Part shown: positions 35,226-49,952 of the stretch, piece by piece
How positions within the stretch are numbered: position 1 is the stretch's first letter
Layout of the letters: each line of letters opens with the position of its first letter
From: Dendrolimus kikuchii
Taxonomy: Eukaryota > Arthropoda > Insecta > Lepidoptera > Lasiocampidae
Direction of reading: 5' to 3'
Assembly (NCBI GenBank): GCA_019925095.2
Contig: CM034407.1
Coordinates: forward strand, 8,196,710-8,260,709
Length of the DNA: 64,000 nt
Translations under genes and position numbers: made by a program
Notes under the pieces: model-generated
The model's input: the letters and a program-made list of their open reading frames with translations, nothing else
Told to the model about the DNA's origin: nothing
Databases searched by the model: none

Positions 35226-36067
35226 ATTTGAATATCTTGGCTTGGCTATCTTGGTTATTGAACCGATAGCGCTAACGAACAGATAAACTACAGTTAACAG
35301 TACCTCAGAAACCGGGCATAAGTCACTCATAATTCTCAATTTGTATGTGTAAGAACCAGCTAACCGTTTTATGACAAAAATAAGAGCATAAAGTACTATA
35401 AACATGCAGCTGTTGTTACAACTGTTTAAAAACAATCACAACATCCCCACGAAGAAAGGTATTTCAAAAATACCCCATACAAAGTATCAACGTCTGCTTT
35501 GAATTATACGGCGCGTGCGCACTGCATGTACATGCTAACTGTTAGAGCTACAATAATAATATAACATGTAAACACATGTGTCGACATAAAAATCAACGAG
35601 TTAACATCGATACGCAATAAGATGTTACTAACTACGATAAAAAACTGTAAAGTATAGCATAAATAGGTTATGAGTCTGATTTATTTTGCAAACTATTCTG
35701 GGTCGTAAAGATTAAGATAAATAAAATACATATTATGCAAATCTATCGATGGATAGGTCTACATCAACTTCATAGCCCATCAGATTAAGGCGCTTTCGTT
35801 AGGGTTGTCGTATAGACAGACAAAAAGCCAAAAGTAGGCTTCTGTGTCCCGTTTGCGGACGTTTCATCATTAAGCTAGTATATCAACATGCATTTCATTG
35901 AGAGGTTTCAATCCAATGATGTTACTGTCAAGCGGCGGATTGCCGGCAAACGCCGACAAGTGTTCATTTTTCTCTTCGTTTATCCCATATGTATGCGCGT
36001 TTAGATACAGAAGATTACGTGATATCTTATATTGTATGAAAATGCGTGTATTGAGAAACCATTATTA
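35226..36067. other. Non-coding stretch
   Basis: No gene or repeat is recognised. The frame at 35,199-35,435 has no family feature. Confidence 0.35.
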
Positions 36068-36400
36068 AATTAAATTAATCGGCAGACAAACTCGCACATT
36101 GTATATCCCTGCCTATTACCCTTTAAAAACGCACCCAAGAATAAGCCCCGGCCAGTATAGGAGTATTGTAGGAAATGAGAACACAAGGTACCGGGCTAAC
36201 GGGATGAACTCTATTGGAATAGAGATGATCTGGGACTATGGCCTATCGCATTTTTTTTAATAATAATCGGCAGACAAACACCCGTTGTACAAACCAACGC
36301 TAAGCAAGTTACGATTGTGTTATGTCTAATATACAACAAATCACTTTGAGGCCGATCCCAGACACCCAGACCATTATTTATGCCTAAATAATAGTGCCTA
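36068..36400 (-). mobile_element. Two adjacent SINE family S1 fragments (copies c and d)
   Basis: The + strand has aatcggcagacaaactcgca at 36,078 and again aatcggcagacaaacaccc at 36,265, each the complement of the S1 3' end. The second continues to ggccgatcccagacaccca, the middle of S1. The first is cut after about 100 bases. Neither retains the B-box head. They lie in the same direction, so one may be a second insertion or a partial duplication. Confidence 0.65.
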
Positions 36401-39219
36401 AGAACTTCATTCAGTGCAAGTTTTAAGTTGCAGTCTATAGACAATAGTAGGCATGAATGGGCATAGAATAACTGAGACGGTTTCTAGTATCATATCTGGA
36501 GAATTACGTATGGCTCAAACACAAAGTATTACATCTTTTTTTTCATAAATATGGCTTAGGACTGTGACTTGATCAGTCACGTATTTAGGATACTTAAAAT
36601 TCTAGAATGATGTACATTAATTATATACATGAGTCAAATTGTAGGTCTCTGGCCGACACCAATAACAACAAAAACAACTTTTATGACAACAAAAAGTCAT
36701 ATTTCAGAGAACAGTTTAATTTTATTACACAACCATAATTCCTGAGTAAAATGAGCAATAAATATCATGTATAAACGCTTATTAACTTTTTTTAAAATAT
36801 TTCCTTCGTTTATTATTCATTTTCAAAATAAGTCAAAAGTGACGATTTCCCAAGTACCCGCTAAAAACGCCTTAGCGCAATTTTTTTTATTTAACTACTA
36901 TTATTATTAGTAGTAGTATAGTACTATTATTTAAATACCAATACTACTAGGTACTTATATTTAGTTTTCATTTCGGCCATAACGAATTCATTCTACAAAT
37001 ACTAATGTTTTGATGACAGCTCAAGCGCCAATAATGTGTTTGATGGCAAATAATTGACTACAAAGGCTCGTCTTCGAGGTCGGCCGATTTCCGGCCAGCC
37101 ATGTTTGTTTATTTATAGGCCTAAACGCAGGAAGTCAAAAGTTTCTTAATCTTATGCCACGCACTGCCGAACGGGACTTTTCCCTGTGGCAACTTCCTTT
37201 TGTTAGGCATTGATTTTAAATGGCTTAATTTTATACCACCAACCAGTAAGTTGCATTTATTATTGTTAATATTGGAATTATTATATGAATAACAATAACG
37301 ACAGTAATTAACATATACGATTGTTTTATAGTACTACATATCCTTTAATGTGTGAATTATTTTATTAACCCAAGTGCTGTCTTTAATCGACGGTTAACTA
37401 TCAAGACTTTTTATTTGTCATTTTTTGACCAACTAATGTTTTTGCTGATTCTTCCCAATAAAAATCTACCTCATATAGAAGAAAATATTTATATATACAT
37501 ATAGATTTCTTCTATGTATAGTTTAAAGCAAAAGTACCATCTTTTTGTTTTGTTATTTACACTTGTACAAAAGGTAAAATTTAATGGTTACTGCACAATT
37601 TTTAAAAAATAATTAGATAATGATAGTGACCTGTTGTAATATTAATAATATGACAAAGGCATTTATTTTGATCCACGAACCCATCTCAAAACCATTGGTC
37701 GAGGTTTTATCTGTTACTAACTTTAGTTATTGTTTTGAAGCAGAATTTCTTTAAACAAGTACTAGGTACTATATAAATGAAATCTAGTAAAAAAAAACTT
37801 TATTTAGCTATACAGCAGTGTAGCAGAATCGCATAAACAATTTTTAAAAATAGAAATGGACGCTATATATGTAACTGAGGAATTACATTATTTTTGTACA
37901 TACTATGTGTGTGTGTAAAAACATCGTTGATCAGGAAGGACTGTATCCTTCTCGTTCATAAGTATATTCGCTTCCAAAGTCATAAAAAATGCGTGTCCCT
38001 GTAACTTTTGACCTACAGTCAGTGATAAATTTTAAAAACTTATTTTTATCAACAATGTATTTATTATTTTTCATCAATATAGAACAGTTTCCATAAAATC
38101 TTAAGGTTCTATAGCTAAATGACAAACGAAGTTGACGTTGGTAATATTACGATTCTCGATAGTGGTTGAAGCCTATGGGCCACCGCCTGTTAGCTATGCC
38201 ATTACCTAATAGCTATGCTATTTACTTGACGCCCTGGCATGAGGCAAAGGAAAAACACTTAAGGAGTTTTAGTGGATATTCTAGCTAAATAGCCAACGAG
38301 TCCCATACAACATCAACTGGAACCTTAAACTGAGGAAAATGGAAATGGATTTCTTCTCGTAAAAAAGATAATTCTACGAAATCCTATATCGTATTTAAAC
38401 TAATATGAACTTGGACATTTTTTAATCAAAATTCAAACCAATTCAAATTGCCTTATCAACTTATCGTTGATATTAAACGAAACACGCGTAACAGGCCAAT
38501 AAAATGTCTAATATGGCCACTATGTCTTTATTATTTTGGTCGATCCGTTCATCATTCATTGAAAAAATTACCTGATAATTTGCATCGATATAATGATATA
38601 GCCCGATTCGTCTATACTTTAAGAGACAGAATATTGCAAGACTGCGATGTTAGCAACGACCAAAGATACAGCCCACACGCAACATAACTTGTGTACTAAA
38701 ATTCTTACACTCAAAGATCTGTAGTAAATATTTGATATATTTGTAATCATTTCATCCACAAATCCATCATAAAAATAAGTTGTAATATTTACTTTGTTAA
38801 CGTTCCGTGGTGCAAATGATAAAATCCTTAGATTTTTACTCACCTCCTGGGACTATGGGAATATTATCGTTAGATAGGTGAAAAATTATAATCCTGTTTT
38901 CCCATTGATCTTTGTTGTCAAAGAAATATTAGTGTAACATGAGCTTTTCGATTTGTGAAAAAAAGTTCCCCTCCCTTACTACCCCATATCATATTTCAAC
39001 TGTAGTGTTTTACCTTGTTGGCTATTATTCTTAGTTTAGACTTAAAGTATGCTGCTACGATAACCATAGGCCATTTTCGCAGATTCTTATGACGAACATG
39101 ACAAGTATCGAAATAAAGTGAGACTTTATGCTATGTGTTACAACTATCAGTATATCAAGACATTTATCAATGTCATTACGCAATTCTTCAAAGACGGCCC
39201 ATTTAGGCCCTCAGGTTGC
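36401..39219. other. AT-rich non-coding stretch
   Basis: No gene is recognised over 2.8 kb. An AT-rich imperfect hairpin (arms about tatagaagaaa / tttcttcta) lies at 37,473-37,519. The frames at 37,931-38,125 and 38,448-38,843 overlap on both strands and look random. Confidence 0.4.
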
Positions 39220-39348
39220 ATCCCGTAGAGGCCGGTAACGCGTCCTCAACGCCCCTGATCTAGCATATGTCTATACGCGACAGTAACCACTTTCCATCAG
39301 GTGGACCGTCTGCCTTTCTACTCGCTTTAAACATTAAACAATAAAAAA
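39220..39348 (+). mobile_element. LINE 3' tail (family L)
   Basis: The + strand runs gaggccggtaacgcgtcctc, cgacagtaaccactttccat, caggtggaccgtctgcct and ends in an A-rich tail aataaaaaaa. It is a 5'-truncated copy in the LINE sense. Confidence 0.7.
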
Positions 39349-39950
39349 ACGGTAGACGTTTATCGCAACCACGGAACAGTCACTATGCATCACTATGCGT
39401 CACGCACTTGGCCGACTCTTAAATTGCGTAGCAACTCGGAAACAAAATATCATAAAAATGTTAACTGATAACCTAAATCTAGTTCTTCCTAGATTTATCA
39501 GTGTACTAGAAAAATATTCTTATTTGAGTCAGTGATGTTTGTTTACAACTACATATTGTCTATTTTCAACCAGGATCTTGAATCATCATACACTGTTTAG
39601 TCTCTGTATGCTTTCGTGTATTATAAAACATGTACAATGTGAATCATTCGAAACTTTGTTGTGATTAATAAAATTTAACGGAACTCGTATATGGGTCAAA
39701 ACTTGAACGTTGTTGCAGAAAACTAAATTAAAGCGAAATGGTAGCAAAGCATTACATTTCGGCCAAACTATATATATAGATGTTGATGTCATTCACCCCT
39801 TGTGGATACACCGGAATCATTGACCTGTATTAAGATAAAGCTTAGCACTGGGCCCGAGCCAGTTTATTGCATATTTTACTGATACATTATCATTTGTTAC
39901 AACACTAGTAGTTTCTAGTAGCTTCAATGCACTTGGCATTATTTGATTTA
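39349..39950. other. Non-coding stretch
   Basis: Nothing is recognised. Confidence 0.35.
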
Positions 39951-40088
39951 TGCCCCGTTCCTACATATATCTTACTCATCCAATGGCTTACCAACGGTTG
40001 AATTTTGACATTTCTTGTATGGAGCTTATGTCGAAATCTAATCGATATTAAGGCAAATGAACGGTTGGTAAGATATAGGAATGGGCCA
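39951..40088 (+). mobile_element. MITE family A, most complete copy
   Basis: The left end tgccccgttcctacatatat and the right end, whose complement reads tggcccattcctatatctta, form imperfect inverted repeats about 22-25 bp long around a 138-bp unit. The core ggagcttatgtcgaaatct recurs in the copies at 25.96, 46.5, 52.86 and 54.34 kb. No protein is encoded. The superfamily is unknown because no clear target duplication was seen. Confidence 0.65.
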
Positions 40089-40393
40089 TTAATAAATATG
40101 AAAAACATCTACAAACTATCATTAAGAAAACGATGACACTATCTCTTTTCTTCTTTTATAAACACTACTTTGCACGGTTTCTAGATCTAGTCCATGTTAA
40201 ATATTCACTTTAGAGACTAAAATAAATGCTTGAGATAATATAAGTATAAATAATTAGGATGAAAAAATCTTTTTTAGTTAGAAATGTTGCTGGGGAGTTT
40301 CTTGCCGCTTCCTGTCCTCTGAACGGCGATAACACATTGCGAAGCGGTGTACATAGAATAGGGAGTAGATTTAAATTTTGACTTACGTAAATC

Positions 40394-40563
40394 GTGTACT
40401 AGCGGAGGGTGATGTCAGGAGCCTTAAGAACAGACGAGCGTGCATGACAAGAGTTATGAATGTCAAAGAAGCAAGTGAGGTGTGTAAGAATGGGCCTAAA
40501 TGGCGCTCTGTTGTTCGTGCCTACCCCGCAAGGGAACTGGCGTGAAGTTATGTATGTATGTAT
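40394..40563 (+). mobile_element. LINE family R-A 3' end, copy 3
   Basis: This 170-bp piece encodes the last residues of the R-A protein (LAEGDVRSLKNRR-like to ARELA, stop) and ends in (TATG)n. It is flanked by ACTTACGTAAATC (40,381-40,393 and 40,564-40,576), a clear 13-bp target-site duplication. Confidence 0.9.
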
Positions 40564-40752
40564 GTACTTACGTAAATCATCAAAAAGTGTTCTCCAGTGG
40601 AACTCATTTTGAATAAAAAAAAATTGAATTTGAATTTAAAGTAATAGGTTTATTTTAACACAATTTAAGATTACTGAAAAAAATACTGCAGTGCGAAATA
40701 CCGTTTTCCAAATCTTGCCAAGTGTTAGTGGCCGAGAATTATTTATGACCTA

Positions 40753-40846
40753 CATACATACATACATACATAACTTCACGCCAGTTCCCTTGCGGGGAAG
40801 GCACGCACATCAGAGCGCCATTTAGGCTTATTTTTACACACCTCAC
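40753..40846 (-). mobile_element. LINE family R-A 3' end, copy 4
   Basis: Only the last 94 bp are present, in the opposite direction to copy 3 and 190 bp away from it: (CATA)n, then cttcacgccagttcccttgc and the complement of the stop region. It is flanked by TATGACCTA (40,744-40,752 and 40,847-40,855), a 9-bp target-site duplication. Confidence 0.85.
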
Positions 40847-40869
40847 TATGACCTATTTAAGTAATATAT

Positions 40870-41336
40870 TGTTACGAGTTCGGGACTCGAATTAAAATGC
40901 CGTTGGAATTACTATAGAATTTATTAGAACTATACAAACACAGGTACAAATATAACCGGACGCAATAAGTCCAAATGTAATGCACAATTCAATAACACGC
41001 TCTAAGTCCGTCACTAAAATGTACACACGTCTTGCCTCGCTTGTGTTATCGCTTTGACTGCCGATCTCTCCATTGGGCCATTGCTTTATACTGCACTGAT
41101 ACAATACGGCTGCTAGCCCGCGTAGATCGAATTTCTTGGAATCAGTTCGACACACCTGTCTAATGACAGCCATAAAAGATGACAATACACAATGGACTGT
41201 TTTTCTAATCACAAATTTTAAACACAAAGTAAACAAAAGAAGACAGTCATAAATAGTTTCAATGTTATTAACTCAAACGTCAGCAGGTAATAAATGTGCT
41301 TAGTCTACAGGTATGCACGTGGCCCAATTTGTAACT
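40870..41336 (-). mobile_element. Solo LTR, copy 2 (sense -)
   Basis: This 467-bp relative of the LTRs at 4,182 and 60,396 has + strand ends TGTTACGAG and TTGTAACT (final base changed from A). It is flanked by ATAT (40,866-40,869 and 41,337-41,340). The complement of aactatacaaacac and of gaatttattagaac matches the AATAAA region of copy 1. An open frame on the minus strand (40,892-41,236) lies wholly inside the LTR and is not a gene. Confidence 0.8.
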
Positions 41337-41346
41337 ATATTATAAA

Positions 41347-41785
41347 CTAGGATATGCTTGCGACTTCGTCCACGCTTGATTTGAAATTCCCGCGGGATTT
41401 CCGGGACACAAATTATCGCAGCATTTAAAAAAGAATGTAAGTCCTCGTTGTAGTGAAAACTGTGTCGGAATAAACTAATTTTCATGCACCGAACAACTAC
41501 AAATCGCTCCCGGGAAGATTTACGCGGAATTCCCGAGATAGAAAAATATCACACATTTTATTACATAAAATTTGCTATCGGCCAGTGAATAATTCCCATT
41601 GGATTACCAGGATAAAATGTAGCGCAGATTTTAAGTCCAAAAATTTGCTGTCGATCATAGAAAATCGCATCGAAACCGGCCCAATTTTTTAGGTGAATCC
41701 CGAAAAAACAGACAAACCAATAAGATTTTAAAAAATAACTGCAATGTACAGACACGGCATTTTTAAAATATATATATTTCCAGCA
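41347..41785 (-). mobile_element. Helitron-like HLE-B copy 2
   Basis: The minus-strand 3' end is CTAG (41,350-41,347) followed by T, preceded by ggacgaagtcgcaagcatat. The body has the repeated cccgcgggatttccgggac and gctcccgggaagatt motifs, and the 5' part contains TCTGTACATT near 41,757. The exact 5' end is eroded. It lies only 10 bases from solo LTR copy 2. Confidence 0.6.
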
Positions 41786-44700
41786 TAGTAACAAATTTAA
41801 AACTAACACTGCTACGAATAAAGCAGGTCATATAAGTTTAGAATATTTGTAGAACATCAATCATCTTGTATTGATGTCTACTTTTGAGATGTGATAAGAA
41901 CCATCAAGTACACACGGCTTACTTGTTTATTAATCAAGTAGAGAAACGAACGCTATTGAACTTTAAAAAACTACAGCACCTATATAAAACGGCTGTCAGA
42001 CATTTATGGTCGTCGGCATCTGTAATTGAAAATATCCATAAATGACACATAAGGATATTTTCAAGAATTTTGTTTTGCATAAGGTAAATTTTATAAAATT
42101 ACTAGGTCTTACAACGCTGTTTCACTCGTATAATCTGACATCCCGTGGTGCTCTTTTTGTCTTCAAAGTACCAATATATAATCTTATGAAAATCTTTTAA
42201 TTTCGAAGGCCCTGAGGAAATATGGCGGCATTTATGGCTAAAAAATCACTTATTTACTTATAACGTATATAAATATATATCATACTTGAAATAAGGTATA
42301 TAACATGCTTTATTAGATTTTTACTAATGCTGATTGATATTAGACGTTTCAACGAAATTGAATCATTTTGGTTGAAATGCACAGAACTAAAAGAACACGA
42401 CTGTATTTAATGACATTGACTGATTCAAGTCCATGTTTATATATTGAATTCGCAGGTATATCCTATAAGAATGTAGGTAATGTAAATCTAATTACAGAAT
42501 ATGTTTCCGTGACAATTATTCCGAGATGTTTTTAATTGCACGAATTGTCATTGCCTTGAGTTAAAATTAGATTCCAGGCAACATTTACACAAATAGCATA
42601 GCTGAATGATTTAGCAAGCATGCAGTACAATAACGCTATAATCAAATCGGAGCGAGCGGAATCCACAAGAATGCGCGTGATATACGTCGCAAGTAACTCA
42701 AATCTCATTACTAGCTGGAACTGACGCCTTTCTTTTTGCACAACAGATATTTATGAGTAATCAAATTAAATCTGCAAATATTATCACCCCAATACTCACA
42801 GCAAATATCTGTTATTTTCAAAGTATGTTATATTTGCGTATATTTTTCATTTAGTTATAGCTTTATGTATAAGGTAGTAACTTAGGCTAGAGAATAATAC
42901 AAATTTATATTCCAACTTGGTATGTCAAACTAGAAAATGAAAATGAAACTCAACAACAGTATATCTTTCGTTAAAAAATCGTATACTATAAAAACACATA
43001 TAAATAAAGTCACATATACTTAAATTGCCCTAATGACAATTCTTTGAATTTTGAGACAAAAAAAATTTCTTTTGAAATTTTGATGTCTCTGGGACTGGGT
43101 TTTAGAAATGATGGCGGGGAATTCTTTGCCAATTTTGTTCTGAAATAACTAAGATTGTAAGATAACTTTAATGTTTCTACTTCACTACAAAGTATATTTA
43201 CTTAAAAGAATTGAGTCATTGGATTCATACGAAGCCCCGGTCATTGTCGCAACTAAAATTATAATTAACTCATACAAATAATGTGTTCGATAAAATTACT
43301 GTGTATCCTCACGAGATAATAAGTGCAGGACGGCGTAACGGGTGGGTGTATATGATTCATTTCCAACATGGCGTCTTAATCTAATATGGCTGCCGGGACA
43401 TGCAGTCTCCTTATACGACAGTAAGGTGCGCCGAGAATTTACGTGACTGCATGCACGGTGTAGGTGATCTAACTTTGATTTGAAATAATTATCGTGAATT
43501 ATCACAATCTTTGTCATGATTGGATGCAGAAAATTGACGAATAGACATTGCAAACTAGTATTGACTAAAGTCAAATAGGAAATGTGAACAGACTAGAATC
43601 TTCATCGATTGTATGGCTGGAACCTTCTTATATTTTAGTTGTTAAGCAACTTGTTACTTACTATTCGAAGTTTACCATTATAACCAGTTCTTTTAATTTT
43701 TGATTAGTTTTCATATTATCAACGTTAACAGATTAGCCACTATTCGCAATATTTTCTGCATTTATTTTTTACTTTTTGTATGATGTAAGACGCAACTGAA
43801 ACCATTAAACACGTATTGAGAGCAAAAGCCTAGATATTTTCATGTCACTGACTGGAAAAATTGTGTATACAAATTTTCATCCCGTATTACACTCAAATTT
43901 TTTTTCTAGATAAAGGTAGCCTATGATGTCCTTCTTCGGCATACTCACTTGCACATTACCATATTTTTGAAAATATAAATTAACAGAATTTACTTACGAA
44001 AAATCTCTATGATACGAATCTACAAATGTTTCACAAAAATATCATTATTACATTTAGATATGCATTTAGACAAGGTTCAATACATAAAAAATGTTATTTT
44101 TATCTTCTCGCCAAATTTAATTAAGATTCCTTTTCCCGTAAAGTAGGGAAACAAGCAAAGTTACTTTCGCATTTATATACCAATATCGATACTTAAACTT
44201 ATATTCTCGCCCTCTTATTCATAATAGATATACAAGGTTTATAGACTGGTTAAAAATTAATTTAGAAAAAGTAATTTTTCATAATCGCTTTTTGGACGCG
44301 ATTACGAATGAAAAATTATATGTTTTGCAGATTTGAAACTAAAATTACACACAGACTGGTGGGTACCTTATAATGATAGACAAATGTACAGACAGACAGT
44401 GTTTAAATTGTTACACTCCATAAAATATGGGTCAAATCAAGTCAAAAATGAATATTTGTGTTGATCATAAGGTTTGTTTAAAATATTTTGACGCATAAAA
44501 TCGCGATTCTCTAATTAATATTTGTGCCCATTCTATCGAGAATAACCTTTCCAGAATTTGTATAGATTGGGTTACCCTTATCCGTTCGAGTGACGATTTT
44601 GCGCTAATATATGCTTTGGTAAAAGTTGTATATTTGCTTTACGGCAGATTTTTCAATCATGGGGTAAAAGTTTAATATGTATGTATGTAAAAGTGAATTA

Positions 44701-46066
44701 ATTTAAGTATTTTATTAACGCCACCATAATTTTTAATTTGTTCATGTTATGTTTTACTTGTACAACGTCAGAATTAAAGATCTATCAAGTGATAAGGCCG
44801 GCCGCTGTACTATCTTTTGTATTTTCTGCTACTGTTTGTCTATACTTCGGTGTACAATAAATAATTATCTATATATTTTATTCTATGAATTACTGTAACC
44901 CTTAACCGGAGATTTCATCAGATTTAGATGTTTTTCAATTACAATAAAATAAAAACCGTGCAAGTATCTGTCAGATCATGTATAGTCAAGAGTTCTATAG
45001 AGACGATCAACCTTTTTTTTTTTTAGCCATGTAACCCTAAGAAAGAACTTACCGTCAACACCCCATCAGCCAAAAACTTATTCAACGCATTGTATTCAAG
45101 CCAGTTTTCGTTGAAAATATGTTTTAAGCTCTTTAGAAGATCCTCCTGCAAATTGTATTCGTATATGTCCAGTTTTTAAGAATTATTACTGTGACATAAT
45201 ACAGCGCCAGACGGATGAACATAACGATTTAAGTTTGGTTTTGCCAAAATGGTTACCGAACCCTCCATTCAATATTATTCAATATTGGGCAGGAACAAGA
45301 GCAATTGAGTAAATAATAAAGGCATGTGATATTTTGAATAAAAGCTTTAGTTATGGTTTTGTGACCCAATGGCAAAATAGACCTTCATCGCTACTACAAA
45401 ATCTTCATTGCTCGTAAATTTATTTTTAAATTTCAATCACCGTTTCTTTTTAATTTACACGTCATATTGTTCAAGAAAAACTTATTACATTCCCATTTTA
45501 TCATTTACCTATGGTTTAGTACTTTTCCTAGCATTTACATAGCTACTCTCATTACATTTTAATATTTAGCCTCAAACTACGCGATAATCTTGCGACAAAA
45601 AGTTTTAATTGAACTGCTGTCGTAATAGACAAAAAAATACGGAAGAATCGAATAATGGAAACTACTGTTCTTTTACAACTATGCAAATTAGGAAAACAGA
45701 ATGATTCGATTATTACCTAATTATCGACATTACTCAATATCAGCTTTGTTATGTAACATAATGCTTATAGTGCGTTGTACTTGTTTATCAATATTCATTG
45801 TTTGTTTGATTTTAATTACAAATAGACTTACGAAACAGCTATAATTATTTTCGAGTTTATAACATAGACACATTGGGCATATTATTCTACGGTTCAATAT
45901 TGGCTTAGCACGGTTTGTGCATCCAGCCACTGTCACGTGGTAATAGAGCATATTGGCACAATACTTGTAGCCCGTCCATAGACTAACTTTTAAGGCTATA
46001 AAGACATGAAATAATATTATGTATGTGCAGGATTAATTTTTTGTTTCGAATGTATGGTATTATGCG
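41786..46066. other. AT-rich non-coding stretch
   Basis: Over 4 kb I recognise no gene, RNA or repeat family. Scattered frames of 60-92 codons (for example 42,532-42,741 and 43,296-43,574, both minus) show no family feature and no splice context that I can support. Confidence 0.4.
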
Positions 46067-46151
46067 ACAACGCATTTTTAGGTTACCCTAAAAATGCGTT
46101 GTTACGTTTACGCCAAAATGACTATATTACTATAGTCATTTTGGCGTAAAC
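46067..46151. repeat. Two adjacent perfect hairpins with identical TTAC loops
   Basis: Hairpin 1: arm ACAACGCATTTTTAGG (46,067-46,082), loop TTAC, exact complementary arm 46,087-46,102. Hairpin 2: a 21-bp arm starting GTTTACGCCAAAATGAC (46,106-46,126), loop TTAC, exact complementary arm 46,131-46,151. Only three bases separate them. Both arms are perfect, so they arose recently or are maintained. No gene lies close by. Confidence 0.9.
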
Positions 46152-46515
46152 TGTATCCTTATGTTTTTGTTATGTACGTCATGCATGTCCCACTGTATTT
46201 GTATGCTATACGTACGTACATTTTTGTTTGCAACTTCTGGGTCGTTATGTATGAAATTTAACAGAGGGGTATAGTACAACAACAAATTAAGGATGGCCGC
46301 CATATATCTGAGTTGACAGAACGTTGAAAAACTTTTTTCAATATATGAGTGTATTAGTTGCGGCGTTAGTTAATCATATCTTGAAAAATTGTGAGGATGT
46401 ACTATAATGTATTTTCAATTAAATGCTTTATTATGGTTGCGTAGTCAAATGCGGAGAACAGAGGACCTTTGTCACATCGACGGAATCCATCATAGTTCAT
46501 GGACTGAATTCACTT
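46152..46515. other. Non-coding stretch
   Basis: Nothing is recognised. Confidence 0.35.
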
Positions 46516-46998
46516 ATAGCCGGACCTTATATCTTTACCAAGCATTCAAGTGCCTCTCAAACTCTGTAAAAATTTATATAATTTCCATACTAGTAATGTC
46601 AAAATTCAACCGATGGTAAGTTTTTTATTTTTTTTATTGCAGGAGTTGAGTAGACAGGCAGACGGCCTATTTGATGGAAAGTGGTTCACACCGCCTATGG
46701 ACATTTTCAACACCAAAGGTGCTACAAATGCGCTGCTGCTCTCTTAAGGGTCACTGGAACCTGGTCACTAATACCGGAACACAACTCAAGGTTGTTATGG
46801 CAACATACTTTAAACTAGGGGTGGTAGCCATCCAGCCGGGCAAATGCCCTACCACCTGGCTGTGGGTTGTTTTGTCGCCTTTTACGACAGGCCCGCCCGG
46901 CCGAAATTGTATTCTTTCTCCGTTCCTGCACGGATAGGTAAGTAGTTACCTACTCAAGGTAGGTAAGTGAATGAATAGTAAGATATAGGAACCGGCCA
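46516..46998 (+). mobile_element. MITE family A copy split by a SINE-like element
   Basis: The left half (tagccggaccttatatcttt to caaccgatggtaag at 46,620) and the right half (ggtaagtgaatgaatagtaa to ataggaaccggcca at about 46,998) join into a family A unit when the insertion is ignored. GGTAAG flanks both sides. The right flank also has a small palindromic addition (gtaagtagttacctactcaag). Confidence 0.6.
46621..46940 (-). mobile_element. SINE-like element sharing a LINE tail, long copy
   Basis: In the minus sense the unit runs from atccgtgcaggaacggagaa through ggtggtagggcatttgccc and ggtgctaaaaat-type sequence to ctactcaactcctgcaataa and an A-rich tail. It is close to full length, inserted inside a MITE, and in the same direction as the copy at 18.1 kb. 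The open frame at 46,671-46,937 is incidental. Confidence 0.75.
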
Positions 46999-47539
46999 TT
47001 GCGAGTTTTTTTTTTAACCGGTTCTAGTGTGAAAGTCAGATTAATATTTAATTTTTATAACAAGAAACTAGACCAATGTGAAGTAACTTTAGTGAAGTGT
47101 AGTGTACATTATAGATGGGGTGGAGATAGCCAAATTTCTTACAGAACGTCTTGTATTACAATTAAGACTTAAATTAAACGAAGAAAATAATAAACAAATA
47201 TTTATTGTTGCGCTAATTAGTCGGCGGTTTATGGGTCTCAAAAGACTATTTTAGTCTGATATTATCTAGTGTCCAATAACAAATAAGTGTCGGTCAACAG
47301 GAGTTTTAACATGTAAGTAAGATTGGTCACACTAATCGTATTCTGTTAAAAATACAATTCATTTTCATAAGAACAATTGAATAACTTCGGTAAATTATAC
47401 TCAGAGACTAAAAACATACTTATGTATGTACTAAAATAAATAATGTAATGTATACATAGAATTTTTGTGCGTAAATAATTAAATATTAAAACACGTGTTG
47501 TGCATGCGCATGTACATGGATATTTCGCGATGGTTTAAA
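46999..47539. other. Non-coding stretch
   Basis: Nothing is recognised. Confidence 0.35.
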
Positions 47540-47548
47540 ATATGTTTT

Positions 47549-47869
47549 ACATACATACATACATACATAACTTCACGCCAGTTCCCTTGCGGGGTAGGCA
47601 CGAACAACAGAGCGCCATTTAGGCCCATTCTTACACACCTCACTTGCTTCTTTGACATTCATAACTCTTGTCATGCACACTCGTCTGTTCTTAAGGCTCC
47701 TGACATCACCCTCCGCTAGTACACGATCAATTTGATCATGGAAGGTGTGTCGTGGCCTTCCACGACTTCTGCATCCATCCACTTTTGCATTGTATATCTG
47801 TTTAGTCATTCTTTCATCATGCATTCTTTCCACATGCCCGAACCACCGGAGCATTCCTTTCCTTACCAT
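47549..47869 (-). mobile_element. LINE family R-A 3' end, copy 5
   Basis: The minus strand encodes VRKGMLRWFGHVERMHDERM, TKQIYNAKVDGCRSRGRPRH and on to AYPARELA, stop, then (TATG)n. It is flanked by ATATGTTTT (47,540-47,548 and 47,870-47,878), a 9-bp target-site duplication. It has no internal stop and almost matches copies 1 and 6. The length is 321 bp. Confidence 0.9.
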
Positions 47870-47878
47870 ATATGTTTT

Positions 47879-49943
<2,065 letters not shown>

Positions 49944-49952
49944 TACTGTTTT

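Noticed and set aside
40892..41236. 114-codon minus-strand frame, and the similar one at 60,594-60,863
   Set aside because: Both lie wholly inside solo LTRs and are not shared in frame along their whole length.
43296..43574. 92-codon minus-strand frame
   Set aside because: No recognisable domain, and isolated in AT-rich DNA. It is within the length expected by chance.
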